A DNA stretch of 64,000 nucleotides from Kalmusia sp. IMI 367209 (GCA_027946365.1 JAPEUQ010000007.1:1-64000); one strand, 5' to 3'. Numbered from the stretch's first letter, positions 47,901 to 59,609 are shown. The notes: generated from the sequence alone by a model not told the origin. Numbers and translations: made by a program.

Positions 47901-48488
47901 TTAAATTATATATTTTAAGCTATATAAACTTTAAAGGGTCTATTAGTACTACTACTATATTTCCTAGATATTTAATAGATAAGCTTATTTTATTAGGCTT
48001 TATTTAATCTATCTTTATAATCTTTATATAGAGCTTATTTTATTTTAGCTAAGCTAAATAATCTAGAATTATTTTCTTCTCTACTTCTATTATTTTTATA
48101 GGCTGAGCTCTTTTAGATAAAATGCTAGTTACTATAAATTAAAGCTTAAGATAACTTAATAAATCCTACTTATACTTCTAGGTTCTATAGGGGTAGCTCT
48201 TTCCTTAATTATTTTTTAAGACCTAGTTTATTTTAAATCTAAGCTTTAGTCTATAAAAGTAAAGAATATCTTTATAGCTTTTCTACTATTAGAGCGTAGT
48301 ACGTATTTTTATAAGAATATTAAAAATACTTTTCTAACTTAATAAAGCTTAAGAACTATATTCTCTAGTACTATATTTTATAGAATTTATTAGTTTATTA
48401 ATTATATCTAGTTAAAAGTAAGCTTTAGTATTAGCGTATCTAGGAAGTTATATATTATAAGCTCTCCTTTAATATTAATAATCTTATA
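44923..48488 (-). mobile_element. Degenerate copia element, left part
   Basis: On the - strand, 46,340-46,600 matches 3,640-3,900 of the first copia element, so this is a related copy in the opposite orientation. Near 47,830-47,880 the - strand reads LDRDATIYLVNN, similar to the DSGAT.HLVNN aspartic protease site of copia elements. Protease lies at higher coordinates than the 46.4-kb segment, which fits - strand orientation. The element is split by the pogo insertion at 48,489 and probably continues at 50,330. Heavily RIP-mutated. An LTR-like repeat lies at 45,437-45,600. Confidence 0.6.
45437..45600 (+). repeat. LTR-like direct repeat, copy 2
   Basis: Partner of 40,859-41,000. This copy keeps more G and C (GCGCTCTTTATAGAGCGCTC near 45,535), including a strong local palindrome absent from the other copy. 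Confidence 0.5.
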
Positions 48489-50327
48489 ACGTGGTTCACA
48501 AGCGAGTTAGTAGCCTAAGTGAGTTAGTAGCTTTTTACTAACGTCTTATTATCACGACAACTTCGCGTAATATCTTAATAATATAACATATAAAAGACCT
48601 ATATAGAAGGGGATATATAGCTAGCTATCTTTAATATTAAAAGAAAATAAATACGAAGCGAAAAACGCGCTATAGCTACTTATAATATACTATAAATAAC
48701 TATATAAGAGAGATATACTAGGAGACGCCCTTAACGTGACTATAAAGTAAACTTAAAGCGTATAAGTATATTAAAAGAGAAGGTAATTATTTAAGAGGTA
48801 CTTAAGTAGAGTATACGTAGTATAACATCTATAAAGGATAGAATATATAGTATAGTAAATAGATTACTATAAATATAGGATAGTAAATCTATTAGTAAGA
48901 ACTAGGTTAATAACTTTATTAAATAAACTCCGGAGCTGAAAACCCATTAAACTTATCTATATAATGGCTAGCGTACCGTCTATAAAGACCTAGCGCTTAT
49001 ATAGCGCTAGTTAGCGCTAGTTTAGTTAATAAAGTAGAAGTATAGTATTCTAGATAAAAATACTTAGAATTTTAATAAGACTAGCTTTATAATAGGTAAG
49101 ATATCGTCCTAGCTAGTTATTATGTTTAGAAGGATCTAGTAAGAAGAAATGAGTATAGCCTAGTAACCATAAGTAGGTTACCTAGTATAAGATATTACTA
49201 TAACAGATGGGGTTATAATTCCACCTTTTATTATCTTTATAGATAAGGTGTTAATTACCACCTAGTTTAAAGATCTACCCTAGAATAGATTATTACTATT
49301 AGCCTAATAACTAAATTAATAATAACCTTATACTTATAGCTAGACTACTTTAAGAAGTATTCATAGCATTAACGCGTAGGAGAATACCATTTACTTATTA
49401 TTAATAGTTATAAGAATTACTACTCTACTAATTTCTAGGATTACTATAAAAAGAAGAATATTATTACTCTCTATATACCTTTTTATTTATTATATCTACT
49501 ATAGTCCTTAGATGTCGCCTACTTCGCGTCGTTAAAGCGCGTGTATGACGATAAGATCTTAGCCTTAGTATATAATTATACCTACTATATTAGTAAAGAT
49601 ACCTTTCTTCTAGCCTTTAAAAGTACTTTTAGTAAAGTATTTACTAAGGATAATATTTATATAGGCTTTTAAGGCGCTAGGCTAGTCCTAATTAACTTAG
49701 AAGCTATATTATTAAAGCTTAATATAAAGCTATATACGTCTACTCTACCTTAGTATAATGACGTTATATAGAAGGTAAAAACCCTATATAATACTAAAAA
49801 CTAGAAGCATAGAGTATATTTATTTAAATAAAAGTAAGAAATTATTTAGGGTCCTTAGTAAGCTCTCTAGATAAATCAATTAGGTAGTTAAGTAAAGGTG
49901 CTTAATAGATAGTATATAATATAGAGTTAATAAAGGAGAAAATAAATAGCCTTAAAAGCGCTATTAATATAATAGGAATATAAGAGCTATAAATAATAGT
50001 ATATATAAATAGAGGAGATACTTATAATTAGAGAGGTAAAGAATTAATTACTATAAGAGAGGGTAGTAGTCATAGTAGTAGTAAGGAACTAGTAAAAAGG
50101 GTTTATACTAAAAGGTACTATAGTTATTATTATGAGAAAGGATATAATTCCTATATCTATATAGTAGAGATAGAGGACTTAGATGATAGTAATAACTCTA
50201 AGGAATAAAATAGTATATAGTAAACTACTATTAGTTTTAGTAGTATTAAGATACTGCGCTGCGATGGTGGGGCGCTGGCGAAAAGCTACTAACTTACTTA
50301 GGCTACTAACTTACTTATAAACCACGT
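48489..50327 (+). mobile_element. pogo/Tc1-mariner element, copy 2 (1,839 bp)
   Basis: Flanked by TA (48,487-48,488 and 50,328-50,329), with terminal inverted repeats starting ACGTGGTT and containing the doubled TTAGTAGCCTAAGT/GTTAGTAGC words. It is the reverse complement of 18,988-20,824. The + strand encodes a decayed DDE_1 (pogo-type) transposase. The most readable part, near 49,395-49,560, contains LLINGHNSY (for LxxDGHxSH), IITLYIPFYLLYLL (for IxTLxxPPHSSHLLQ) and SLDVAYFASLKRVY (for PLDVxxFxPLKRxY). The size is close to that of known fungal pogo-like elements such as Molly (about 1.86 kb); identity with any of them is not established here. Confidence 0.85.
48830..50000 (+). pseudogene. 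pogo-type DDE transposase remnant
   Basis: Decayed reading frame within pogo copy 2. The LDGHxSH aspartate region is seen as LLINGHNSYYSTNFQDYY (Asp to Asn, His to Tyr, both RIP-type transitions), followed by the IPFYLLYLL block and LDVAYFASLKRVY with a TAG just before it (Gln position). The second catalytic Asp is therefore lost in this copy. Confidence 0.75.
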
Positions 50328-50329
50328 TA

Positions 50330-52530
50330 AGTCTTTACTTTATTATAAATAAGTTACTAGTTTTTATATTAAGTCTTAGGACTTTATCTACTATACTTAG
50401 TTTAATCTAGATGAGCTTAATATTATATTTATATAAGATTTTTAGTATTAGCTTTAGTTAGTATAAGGTCTTATTTTAAAGCTTAGATAAAGTCTTAAAG
50501 GATTATCTTTTTTATTAACTAGTTTAATTATTATAGATACTAGAAAATTAGGTAATATCATTATATATACCTAGTTTTATATATTTTAAATCTTTAAGGA
50601 CTATATTAACTATTCTACTATAAGCCCTCTATATTCTATAAGCTTAATATTATATATTCTAAGCTAGTCTTCTATTATATTAGGGATCTTATTATTAATA
50701 TCTACTAAATAATTAAATTACTTTAGCTAAGTATTATTAATTAACTTAGCGTCTTTAGCGTTAGGTCGATTTTTTCCTAGATTCCCCTATAGGTGGTATA
50801 AAATTAGAATTATATAAACTAGTATAGCTAGCTCACCTAATTTATAAGCTAATATTAGTCTACTAAAATTATAAAATTAGATATAGATATACTTATTTAA
50901 ATAAATTAAGAATTAAATAGAGTAGCTAAATTAGTAATTCTAGTATTAAAAGTATATAGGAAGAACTTTTCTATATTTTAAAGTACTAGGCTTATAACTA
51001 TAGAGGAAAAAATAAGCTAGAAATTACTATAATTTAGTAAGTGAATTAATTAGATTACTATATAAAAAAAGGTTACCTACTTAGCTAGTATATATATAAG
51101 AGCTTAGGGAGAAATATTCTAAGCTTTATATAATATTTTGTAGCTTATAAGCTTTAAGGTTACGGGTTATATAATTCCAAAATGACGCTTAGTCCATAGT
51201 ACTTAATAGAGCCTCATTCCTCAATAGATTATCTAAGTAAGGCTTAGCGTATACTCTAATTAAAAGTTATTTAACTTAAATAAAGAGAGAGGATATAATA
51301 TATATACTATCTATTAAGAATAAATCTATTATAGTGATAGTTATATTAAGTTATAGTCTTTCCTCTATTAATAAATTATTATAAATAGTAATCTCTCTAC
51401 CTTATAATATTCTCCTTCTTCTCTACTAAGCTAGGTATACTACGTAAGCTATATAATTTTATATTAATAACTACTATTTATATATTATCTAGCTTCTACT
51501 TTATCTATAAAAATATATATATTAAAATTAACTTTACTATTTAATCATCTACTACTATTAGTCCTACTATCTTTTTATAGATAATAATATATACGTTAGA
51601 GTCCTTATAGATTCTATATAATATATATATAAAGTCTAATTAAAGATAATTATATTATATAAAGATTATAGGATTATCCACCTAGTCTATAAAATACTTA
51701 AAAAGTAATATAAGTAAGGGTAGTAGAAGACTCTATACTTAAATATAAAGTAGACGCTTAAGGTATATAAATTAGAATAGATAATAATAGTAAACCTAAA
51801 GAATATAAATATAGTTATTTCTAATAGATATATAGTATTACTATAGAGATAGAAGTTTTAGGGTATTATATACTAGGTAAATACTAAAGGTACTATTCTA
51901 GTAATAGAAAGTAATAACTAAAAGTTTATCTATAAATTATTAAATAATAAGAGCGTCGTCTAAATATATAAGATTCTTCTTAATATAATAAGGTTAGACT
52001 AGACACGCTACTTAAATATTAATAATAATAAGGTGGTAGATATCTAGGTTACTATATATAAAATAAGTAAATTTTTTTAGATATAGAGTTTATAGTAGTT
52101 TTATATATTTTTAGGTTATAAAGATATTTAAGTAAAACTTAAGCTATTATAAGATTAAATAGCTATATAGACTAGATTTAATCGCTAGGTTAAAGTAACT
52201 ATTAATAAAGTCTATACTAATATTAAATATAAAAGGATTTAGAAGATTTTAAAAAGATAACTAATACTATTTTAAGAAAACTAGTATAACCCTAAAGTAT
52301 TATTATATAAAGTTTAATTATAGATAATAATATATACTTTATACTAGAACTAATAGTAAAGGATAACTCTAGTTATATTAAATAAATAATATTTAATATC
52401 CCTAAAGTATATATATAATATAGATTTTATATAGTTTACTTACTTAGTTTTCTTAATATAGTAGACCCTATTAATCCTAGTATAATATATCTTAATATTA
52501 TAGTAACTTTATAATATCCTTATTATAAGA
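50330..52530. mobile_element. Degenerate copia-type retroelement sequences, right part
   Basis: About 50,330-51,250 appears to continue the - strand copia element split by pogo. About 51,270-52,530 is the reverse complement of 40,980-41,985 and a direct repeat of 40,620-40,870, including a GKGTILVIESNN-like stretch near 51,890. A partial duplicate of 52,190-52,310 recurs at 52,820-52,950. Nothing is translatable. Confidence 0.5.
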
Positions 52531-52606
52531 GTCTATAGAGCTAATTCTATAGATTCTATCTATAGAGTCTATAGAGCCTATAGAGCTAACCCTAGATAAT
52601 AGTATA
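52528..52606 (+). repeat. Short imperfect TCTATAGAG-type tandem repeats
   Basis: Several copies of CTATAGAG/TCTATAGA words in succession, each nearly palindromic, at the outer edge of the retroelement sequence; possibly part of an LTR. Confidence 0.5.
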
Positions 52607-52980
52607 TAGAGATAATAGATAACTATTAGTAATTCTTATTATTAATCTATTAAGTTTTCTTATAAGTAGTTCTTTATAAAAGACTATCTTTAATACTATT
52701 AATAATTAATATTTATTATAGTTAATTAATATTTACCCCTTATAACCTTATAATCCTATATATCTTTACTTCCCACTTAACCCCTTTAAGATAGCCTTAC
52801 GATCATTCTATTATACTAGATTTAGTTACTAGATTAGAGTAACTATTAATAAAGTCTTCACTAATATAAAGTATAAAAAGATTTAAAAGATTTAAAAAAA
52901 AGATAATTAATACTATTCTAAGGAACTAGTACGGCCTAAAGGATTATTATAATGATTAAATATAGAGTTAGTCTAAAAAT

Positions 52981-53227
52981 ATAATCACCGGATGACGTAG
53001 ATATCTTGGGGCTAACATTCGCCGACCTTATCTTCCGTCGGCTATGTAACCCCTACCATGCCTGATTGTAACATACCCCTCAAAGATCAACAGCGGGGAT
53101 GCGAAAGCGTGGTCACTGGCAAAGTCACACAAAATGAATCATTCCTTAAATATCGACTTGAGGCTTCGCATCGCTGGTCTGTACTTTAAAGAGCCTTGAA
53201 TTTCTATTTAAGGACCACGAATAAACG
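52981..53227. promoter_or_regulatory. Edge of gene island 2 and fucosidase upstream region
   Basis: Composition changes from AT-rich to normal at about 52,985. Only about 245 bp separate this boundary from the fucosidase start codon, so the promoter is short or was trimmed by the repeat block. Confidence 0.45.
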
Positions 53228-55717
53228 ATGGCCCTTTGGGCAAAATGTCTCTTGCTCGCGAGTGCATCATCAGCGCAGCTGATTTTTATGCCACAGAATA
53301 ACTTCCAGCCAATCTCTGGACAAGCACCTTCAACCCCGATTGACCTGAGTGGGATATTCGACAATCGAGCATTTGGCCTGAAGCCAAATGAGACGGCCTT
53401 CGATGGGTCGGGAGGTAAGTCTCCAGCGTTCGAAGATCTTGAAGCGAGATTGCTAAAAGAATAGCCAGACTCATATCCAGCGCAATTCATCCCGCCAGCA
53501 ACATTCACATACAGTGGCCTGGATTACATCTTCTCCAAATTCAATTCCTCAGGATACGACAATGTGATCGCAGCAGGCCAGACCATTTACATCCCCCGCG
53601 GTCGGTATCTGAGTGTCCACATGCTCGCCGCCTCCGAAAGTGGCATGGCCCAAGGAACCATCAACGCGATATTTTCTGATAACTCGACAAGCTCTGGTGC
53701 TGTCCTCGTCCCTGCATGGTGGTCCTGGCCGTATCCGACGGGTGGAGACATGGTATTTCCCTACCGGTTAACCAACGAGAGCGTGGATTGGAACCGTAGC
53801 AATATCTTCCAGACGAGGAACTGGCTTGATAGTTCGAAGGAACTTATGTCGCTTACATTGCCAAATGTCACAGGTGGTGCGGCAACGGACCCAGGAGGCG
53901 CTACGATTTCATCGCGTTTACATATATTTGCTCTAACACTAGTGCCAGCCGTGAGTGGAGCTGAGGGGCCCTTATTGAGCGTACAATACGCGAGATCGAC
54001 GCAAAAGTGGGTAGAAGGGAGCGAAAAGACTCAAATCTATGAGGTGACGATCAATAATGCAGGCACACAACACATTCTACGAAATCATTCTGCTAAGATA
54101 GAAATCAATTCACCAGGCGTCGAAACCATTATGCCTGGACACATCAAGAGACTCCACGCTGGTGATCAGATCAGAGTCAACGTGGGTGTCAAGACGAAGC
54201 GTAATGTAACACCAGGAAGCACTGGAGCTGCTATCGTGGTTGTAAAAGGCAAAGGCATCCATTGTTCGAAATACACCTTCAATGCCATTTTCGGTATCAG
54301 AGAGTATGAGCCGACATATGAGTCTATATACTCTCATGACTCTCCTGATTGGTATGATAACCTGAAATACGGCATCTTTATCCATTGGGGACCTTACGCC
54401 GTCCCCGCCTGGGGTAATGTAGGCGAAAACGAAACGTATGCGGAGTGGTACTGGTGGAACCTCAACAATGGGCCCACTACATCTGACCACACGTATCAAT
54501 ACCATCTTGGACAGTACGGACCGGATGTGGTATATGACGACTTTATCCAGAACTTCTCGGCCTCTGCCTACAATCCCAAGGATTGGGTTGATCTTTTCGC
54601 CGATGCAGGAGCGAACTACTTTGTTCAGGTCAGCAAGCACCATGATGGCTATGCAATCTTCGACCTTCCCGCAAATGTTTCAAAGCGTACCTCCGTAGCA
54701 CAATATCCGTATCGTAACCTCCTACAGGAGCTTTTTGATGCAGCAGAAAAATACCAGCCACAATTGCACAAAGCTGCTTACTATTCTCTACCAGAATGGT
54801 TTCACCCAGACTACCGCAAATACGGTTTTGGCAGCTGGCCGGGCGGTAATGCCACCAATGTATTTACCAACGCCACACTCCCATACACCGGATATGTACC
54901 AGTCACCGACTACATAGCCGATATTGTCGTCCCCGAAATGCAGACGCTCGCTAATATAGGCGTTGAAGTCATGTGGTGCGACATCGGCGGTCCAAACCGC
55001 ACCGCCGAATTCGCATCCTCTTGGTTCAACAACCTCGCCATTCAGAATAAGCAAGCCCTTATGAATGCACGCTGCGGCCTCCCTGGCGACTTTGACACAC
55101 CAGAATATGCCCGCTATGCCGCCGTACAGCCGCGCAAGTGGGAAACGAGCCAGGGCATGGACCCCTACTCGTACGGTTACAATGCCGCTACCCCTGTATC
55201 CGCGTACATCAACGCTTCTTCCATAGTCACTTCTCTCGTGGACATTGTTTCTAAAAACGGTAACTTTTTGCTCGATGTAGGTCCCACGGCGAACGGGACA
55301 ATTATCGAGGTTGAACAGAAGAATTTAAGGAAGGCAGGAATGTGGATCAAGAGCCATGGCGAGGCAGTATTTAACACGACGTATTGGAGCGTTACGCCAC
55401 AGGAGGGGAGTAGCGTAAGATTTACGAGTACTGCTGCTGCATTTTATATTCTCGTGTTGAGCAAGCCGAATGCGACACTAGTGTTGGACAGCCCCGTACC
55501 GTGGGTCGAAGGTGATGAGGTAAAGGTGGTTGGAGGCGGTTATTCTGGCACTGTTGTCCCGAGCCGGATAGACGATAATGGTAGTGTGGTGCTGGAGGTG
55601 AGCGAGGCAATTGTGGAAGCGGATGAGTATACGTGGGTATTTAAGATTGTAAGCAAACGCCTGAGTACAATTTGGATGTGTCTGCCTTGCGAGGGAAGGT
55701 ACCCTTCGCTTGGATGA
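53228..55717 (+). CDS. Secreted GH29 alpha-L-fucosidase
   Basis: Hydrolyses terminal alpha-L-fucose from glycans. Exons 53,228-53,414 and 53,481-55,717 give 807 residues. A stop-containing stretch between them is removed by a GTAAGT..CCAG intron that restores the frame (DGSG then AQFIPP). The N-terminus MALWAKCLLLASASSAQ is a signal peptide. An N-terminal accessory region (about 70-310) precedes the GH29 barrel, with KYGIFIHWGPYAVPAWG (about 355-371), KHHDGYAIF (about 448-456) and VMWCDIGG carrying the likely nucleophile Asp (about 563). The last 23 codons after VFKI look non-conserved. A GTAAGC at 55,648 and an AG before GAGTATTGA at about 55,780 could give the shorter ending KIEY. Confidence 0.88.
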
Positions 55718-55803
55718 TACATCTACAACGTACTAGATCACTTTTTTGGCTCACGCTGACTTTTTACTCGTACTACAGGAGTATTGATATGACAGAAAAG
55801 TCT

Positions 55804-56964
55804 CTATCCAACAACAACTTCGGGGAAAGCCTCGCTCAGCCCTTCAAATAAGGGACTTTCCTTTCCTCTTAGTGCAGAGTCTAGAAATGCCTTCACATAG
55901 ATCGTGATAACTTCGAAACTCCTTTCCCCATCAATTCTCCCAATCACCTCCTTCAGCTTATCCGTAACAGGCCACCTAGCAATCTTCGCCAACCTTGGCA
56001 TGTCTCCAAACGTCCTATGCTGTGCATCTTTAAGCCCAATCTCCCGTCGCCAGCCCCTTAAATGGTCCCAAGTATCACGCCACGTAGCGTCATCCGTCCT
56101 ATTATGCGGCACCGGCTCCGAGCGGCCAAAAAGTAATACTGATGCATGAACATCCGAAATAGTTCCAAACTGTGATCCATCTAAGTTCAGAGCTGCCACA
56201 ATACTTTTGTTTATCATACTTGTCCTCACCGCCGTCGCACCCCCAAATGAATGCCCCACATATGCCACATTCTCGGTATTCAAACTTCCCTCAAGGCCGG
56301 GAAGTATTTTTTTCTTAACAGAAGTATTACTCAGTTGGTTGAGAATGAATTGCGCATCTTGAACGTTTGTCTCGAGAAGGCTCAGAATATTAGGACTGGG
56401 ACAGCATACTCCAGGAATACATTCTGTGCACCAATATGATATGTCAAATCCATTAATGAAGAAACCGTCGGGGAATTCGACGATAGCCGAGGCATACGTT
56501 GAATCTAACGTCACTACCACATATCCCGTGCTGGCTATCTCTTGCGCTACATTAGTGTACTGTAGTCGTGAACCACCTAAGCCGGCGGAAAAGAGAACCA
56601 AAGGGAAATTTTTCGTATGTACCGTTGTTTCGAATGACATATTGCGGCATACACTCAGCTGGAATGATTTGAAGGTGTTGTCTTTGGGGACACCGAAAGA
56701 GACGAGCGTGGCGTCGAAGTAAGCCGCTGTCATAGGAGTCATATATGGCACCGTGTGCATTTGAGTGCAATCTTTCTTATTTACAGGATATAAAATCGAG
56801 ATCATAACATTGCGCTTTCCGTGGCTCGGGTCATAGGGATCAGTGCGAAATGAGTCGACGAGGTTGGTCATGACCAAAGCTGTTGTGTAGGGTCCACTTG
56901 GTGGCGGAAGTAGGATGGCATTGGAGTAACATAGAATGTGCGAGAGAGCAATTTTGAAGCGCAT
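55804..56964 (-). CDS. PAF-acetylhydrolase-like secreted serine hydrolase
   Basis: Single-exon gene of 386 residues beginning with a signal peptide (MRFKIALSHILCYSNAIL). The alpha/beta-hydrolase nucleophile elbow is GHSFGG (Ser 239), a likely acid lies in LNLDGSQFG (Asp 262) and the catalytic His in DAQHRTFGD (His 316). LVLFSAGLGGSR (about 123-133) forms the oxyanion region. The arrangement matches the platelet-activating-factor acetylhydrolase isoform II superfamily (PF03403) found as extracellular lipases/esterases in ascomycetes. Cys residues at 179-188 (CTECIPGVCC) may form disulfides. It is convergent with the fucosidase gene, with about 85 bp between stops. Substrate unknown. Confidence 0.85.
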   Translation of the reverse strand: MRFKIALSHILCYSNAILLPPPSGPYTTALVMTNLVDSFRTDPYDPSHGKRNVMISILYPVNKKDCTQMHTVPYMTPMTAAYFDATLVSFGVPKDNTFKSFQLSVCRNMSFETTVHTKNFPLVLFSAGLGGSRLQYTNVAQEIASTGYVVVTLDSTYASAIVEFPDGFFINGFDISYWCTECIPGVCCPSPNILSLLETNVQDAQFILNQLSNTSVKKKILPGLEGSLNTENVAYVGHSFGGATAVRTSMINKSIVAALNLDGSQFGTISDVHASVLLFGRSEPVPHNRTDDATWRDTWDHLRGWRREIGLKDAQHRTFGDMPRLAKIARWPVTDKLKEVIGRIDGERSFEVITIYVKAFLDSALRGKESPLFEGLSEAFPEVVVG

Positions 56965-57628
56965 TTTGGGCTTGAGAGGGCGCCAGCTTTAGTCACGAGG
57001 TGAAAAATGTGGTGTATCAATGTTGATCACGGTCGTGCGGGGTATATACTACGGCGGGGCATGCCGGGAATTCCGGGCCAGCCGAACCGTAGTGTAGGCA
57101 ATATATGTATCAGGGTTGCTAGCACGGAGTGTTTATTACCGTTGTTTGTACAAAAGACACTTGAATCTACCCGGATGGAGTTCTTGGATCTTACATGGGT
57201 TGCCTACCGATTTTCGTTGTTTCACCAACCGCAATTATCCCCATAGGAGCACTAACTGAATATATGAAAATGTAGACTTGATAGTGAGTATTACAAAGTT
57301 CAGAGCGCGGTGGAATATTGTCATACCTAGTCTAATACAACTTTAAGACCCACGCAATGATCCTCGATCCTATTCGTGATATATCAAGAAGTAAAAAACA
57401 TGCACATGCTACTAATATCAAGGTGAATATCATTTGACATTGACGTGGCGTAAGTTCCATCTATTTAATCTATCTGGTTGTCCATAAGTTGCACGAATCT
57501 ACTGATGGCGCTCCCTGAGGTCGTTCTGTGGCTTGTATCTGAGTTGCTAGAGAGGATCTCCATGAGAGGTTAGATCCATGATGGCGTACTATTGAATATG
57601 GAGACCGGAGGGTGCTAGGTATTATTGA

Positions 57629-57883
57629 TTGGGACTACCTTTAAAGCTAGTCTAGTTGATGGTGACCCAGATACCAAGCTAAACTCATCCTTTTTGCTAA
57701 CGAGTTATGTCGATGATGACGAGAAACTAATAGGTCATTAAGACAAGTGCTCAAAAGCAAATACCGTTGCACTGAGAAAATCTACGATCCACATGTTGTC
57801 TCGCCGCGGGTTTCGTTCACCTACAGCGTCGCCCGGAGACAACATGTGGGTAGCGGGCGCTTGATTAGTTTGGGTAGTCCCAA
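57629..57883. repeat. Nested inverted repeats (possible decayed foldback/MITE)
   Basis: An outer exact 11-bp pair, TTGGGACTACC (57,629-57,639) and GGTAGTCCCAA (57,873-57,883), encloses an inner exact 14-bp pair, CCACATGTTGTCTC (57,789-57,802) and GAGACAACATGTGG (57,836-57,849). No transposase or target duplication is seen. Confidence 0.5.
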
Positions 57884-58099
57884 CACTATACTACAACATC
57901 TAGCCACTGTATTGGGTACGATAACCTCGGCACATGAAATATAGAAAATTTAGAGGATGCACGTGCAAGCGTGGGATATGAGCAAGCCAATGAAGCTTTT
58001 GATCAGGGTTAATTCCAATCACAGAGGGTGCGCTTTCCAACGGCGGTGTGACTGCGGCTAGATGGAAGGCTCGTGCAATCGCACGAGTGACTCATGTTT

Positions 58100-58240
58100 G
58101 TCCTCGTGGGCATAATTCAGTGCTTGGAAGCATAACATCGGTCCTCGTGAGCATGATTCAGTCGGAGATCAGCACGTGGACCAGTGACCGACTTACGGGC
58201 TGTGAGCAGGATTCAGGTGATCACAACGTGGCCCAGTAAC
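58100..58240 (+). repeat. Degenerate direct repeats
   Basis: Three diverged copies of a GTCCTCGTGnGCATnATTCAG-like unit, at about 58,100, 58,141 and 58,198 (TGTGAGCAGGATTCAG), with ACGTGGnCCAGTnACC following the second and third. Function unknown. Confidence 0.5.
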
Positions 58241-58478
58241 CAGCTGACAGGAACCTGGGTCGCCCTGTGCACGGTTATCTTGTCAGGTAGCCGTGCAGGA
58301 CCCACTTAAGGAACGAGAACCGCTAGTGCTATGACTTCATTTTGGTCGGCACACCGACGACAAGGCTGCTTCAGGTATCTAGAGCTAACTCGGTGCAACT
58401 TTAAGGGTGAAGGCAGGTAAAAAAAATTTGTTCAATTTGCCGAACGCATCGTCGCTTCTTATATTTGGATCTCTCGCT

Positions 58479-59465
58479 ATGACAAGTATCATCCCAATCA
58501 TGAATGTCGTTCTCTTTTTGCATTCCTGCCTCGAGGCATATCAGAGATGTTGTTATAACATTCGCTGGCAACTTCAAAGATACCAAAAGGCATTATCATG
58601 GCATCTTCACGCCCTCCGAAAACCGCCAAAACGACTGAAGCCCATCACCCCCTCAAATCTGACAACAACCGACATACTGCATCGTCTTCCACCTGAGCTA
58701 CGAATGAACATTTACCAGTATCTTGTGCCACACCACTACGTAGTGCAGCCCGAGTTTGACAACGGTAAATTACGCGCCCGATTTGGCTTGCTAGCAGCTA
58801 CTTCGACGAACGCAAATTCAACGACGTTCATTCGCAGCGAAATTGATCCTCCAAGTACCGTATTACGCATGACGCTCGAAGACGGCGGATCGTTTCTTCA
58901 TCAATCATCACCGCGACTACCAGCGACGAAGACTACAAGAGGTCGTCTCATCTGTGGCGATGGAGAGGCTTGGGATATGGGACAGCATGCTGGTTTCTTT
59001 GAAGGTAGCACGTGTACAAACTTGCTTCGGACAAGCAAGTTGATCTACTGCGAGGTTGTGGATGTGTTGTACAGCAAGCATACATTCTCTTTTTTCGGGC
59101 CCCAAATGCTGCAGATTTTTATGGACCAAGTCGGTTTCGAGGCACTACGATCGGTCAGGCATATCCATTTAGCTTTGCCTTTACCGTCCCAAGAGTCTTC
59201 AATGAAGCACGCGTTGGAGTATTTTGCACAGACGATGGCGCGTGTCGTATTGGATATGCCGAGACTGCAGCATTTGGATGTGGAAATCGTGGCACATCAG
59301 GGTCCGCCTGAGAGTCCGGAGATACTGTCGCGCTATGTCGCACAAATATTTGGACATCTAGCACTACCTTTCTTGGAAAATACGGTGCTGAAGATGTCAA
59401 TATTGCAGAAGAATATCAGAGGGAAGAATGTTGACTTGGAACGGTGGCGAGCATATGAGATTTAG
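58479..59465 (+). CDS. F-box-like / 2EXR-type domain protein
   Basis: Single exon of 328 residues from the first ATG (58,479); the frame is open upstream to a GTG at 58,407, which is not a plausible start in a fungus. The core motif LHRLPPELRMNIYQYLVPHH (about residues 68-87) is the LPxELRxxIYxYL signature common in fungal F-box-like/2EXR proteins, which often have expanded families and may recruit substrates to ubiquitin ligases. The C-terminal half contains LLRTSKLIYCEVVDVLYSKH and FFGPQMLQIFM, the usual (L/N)LLxxSRxxYxEVxxxLYxxxxF continuation, then a predicted leucine-rich helical part. A hydrophobic N-terminal segment (IPIMNVVLFLHSCL) is unusual and could be an anchor. Cellular target unknown. 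Confidence 0.75.
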   Translation: MTSIIPIMNVVLFLHSCLEAYQRCCYNIRWQLQRYQKALSWHLHALRKPPKRLKPITPSNLTTTDILHRLPPELRMNIYQYLVPHHYVVQPEFDNGKLRARFGLLAATSTNANSTTFIRSEIDPPSTVLRMTLEDGGSFLHQSSPRLPATKTTRGRLICGDGEAWDMGQHAGFFEGSTCTNLLRTSKLIYCEVVDVLYSKHTFSFFGPQMLQIFMDQVGFEALRSVRHIHLALPLPSQESSMKHALEYFAQTMARVVLDMPRLQHLDVEIVAHQGPPESPEILSRYVAQIFGHLALPFLENTVLKMSILQKNIRGKNVDLERWRAYEI

Positions 59466-59609
59466 GCACCGTTGATAGACGATTGATAGACTCAGACTTG
59501 AACCTCACGGTTTGTATGGATTGAAATTAGTAATATAATAGTACCTGCATCAGTAACGCGTTTTCAATCATGATTGTCGGTGCTCGAAATCATCGTGAAT
59601 GTTCCAATG

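Larger units (their letters stand above)
56965..58478. other. 1.5-kb intergenic stretch with inverted and direct repeats
   Basis: No gene recognised. It contains nested inverted repeats (57,629-57,883) and degenerate direct repeats (58,100-58,240). It holds the upstream region of the hydrolase gene and of the F-box-like gene. Confidence 0.5.

Noticed and set aside
53462..53464. In-frame TAG in the fucosidase suggesting a broken gene
   Set aside because: A GTAAGT donor at 53,415 and a CCAG acceptor ending at 53,480 remove the stop and keep the frame, so it is an intron.
54110..54643. 177-codon open frame on the - strand inside the fucosidase
   Set aside because: Shadow of the GH29 coding sequence; no domain and no independent codon signal.
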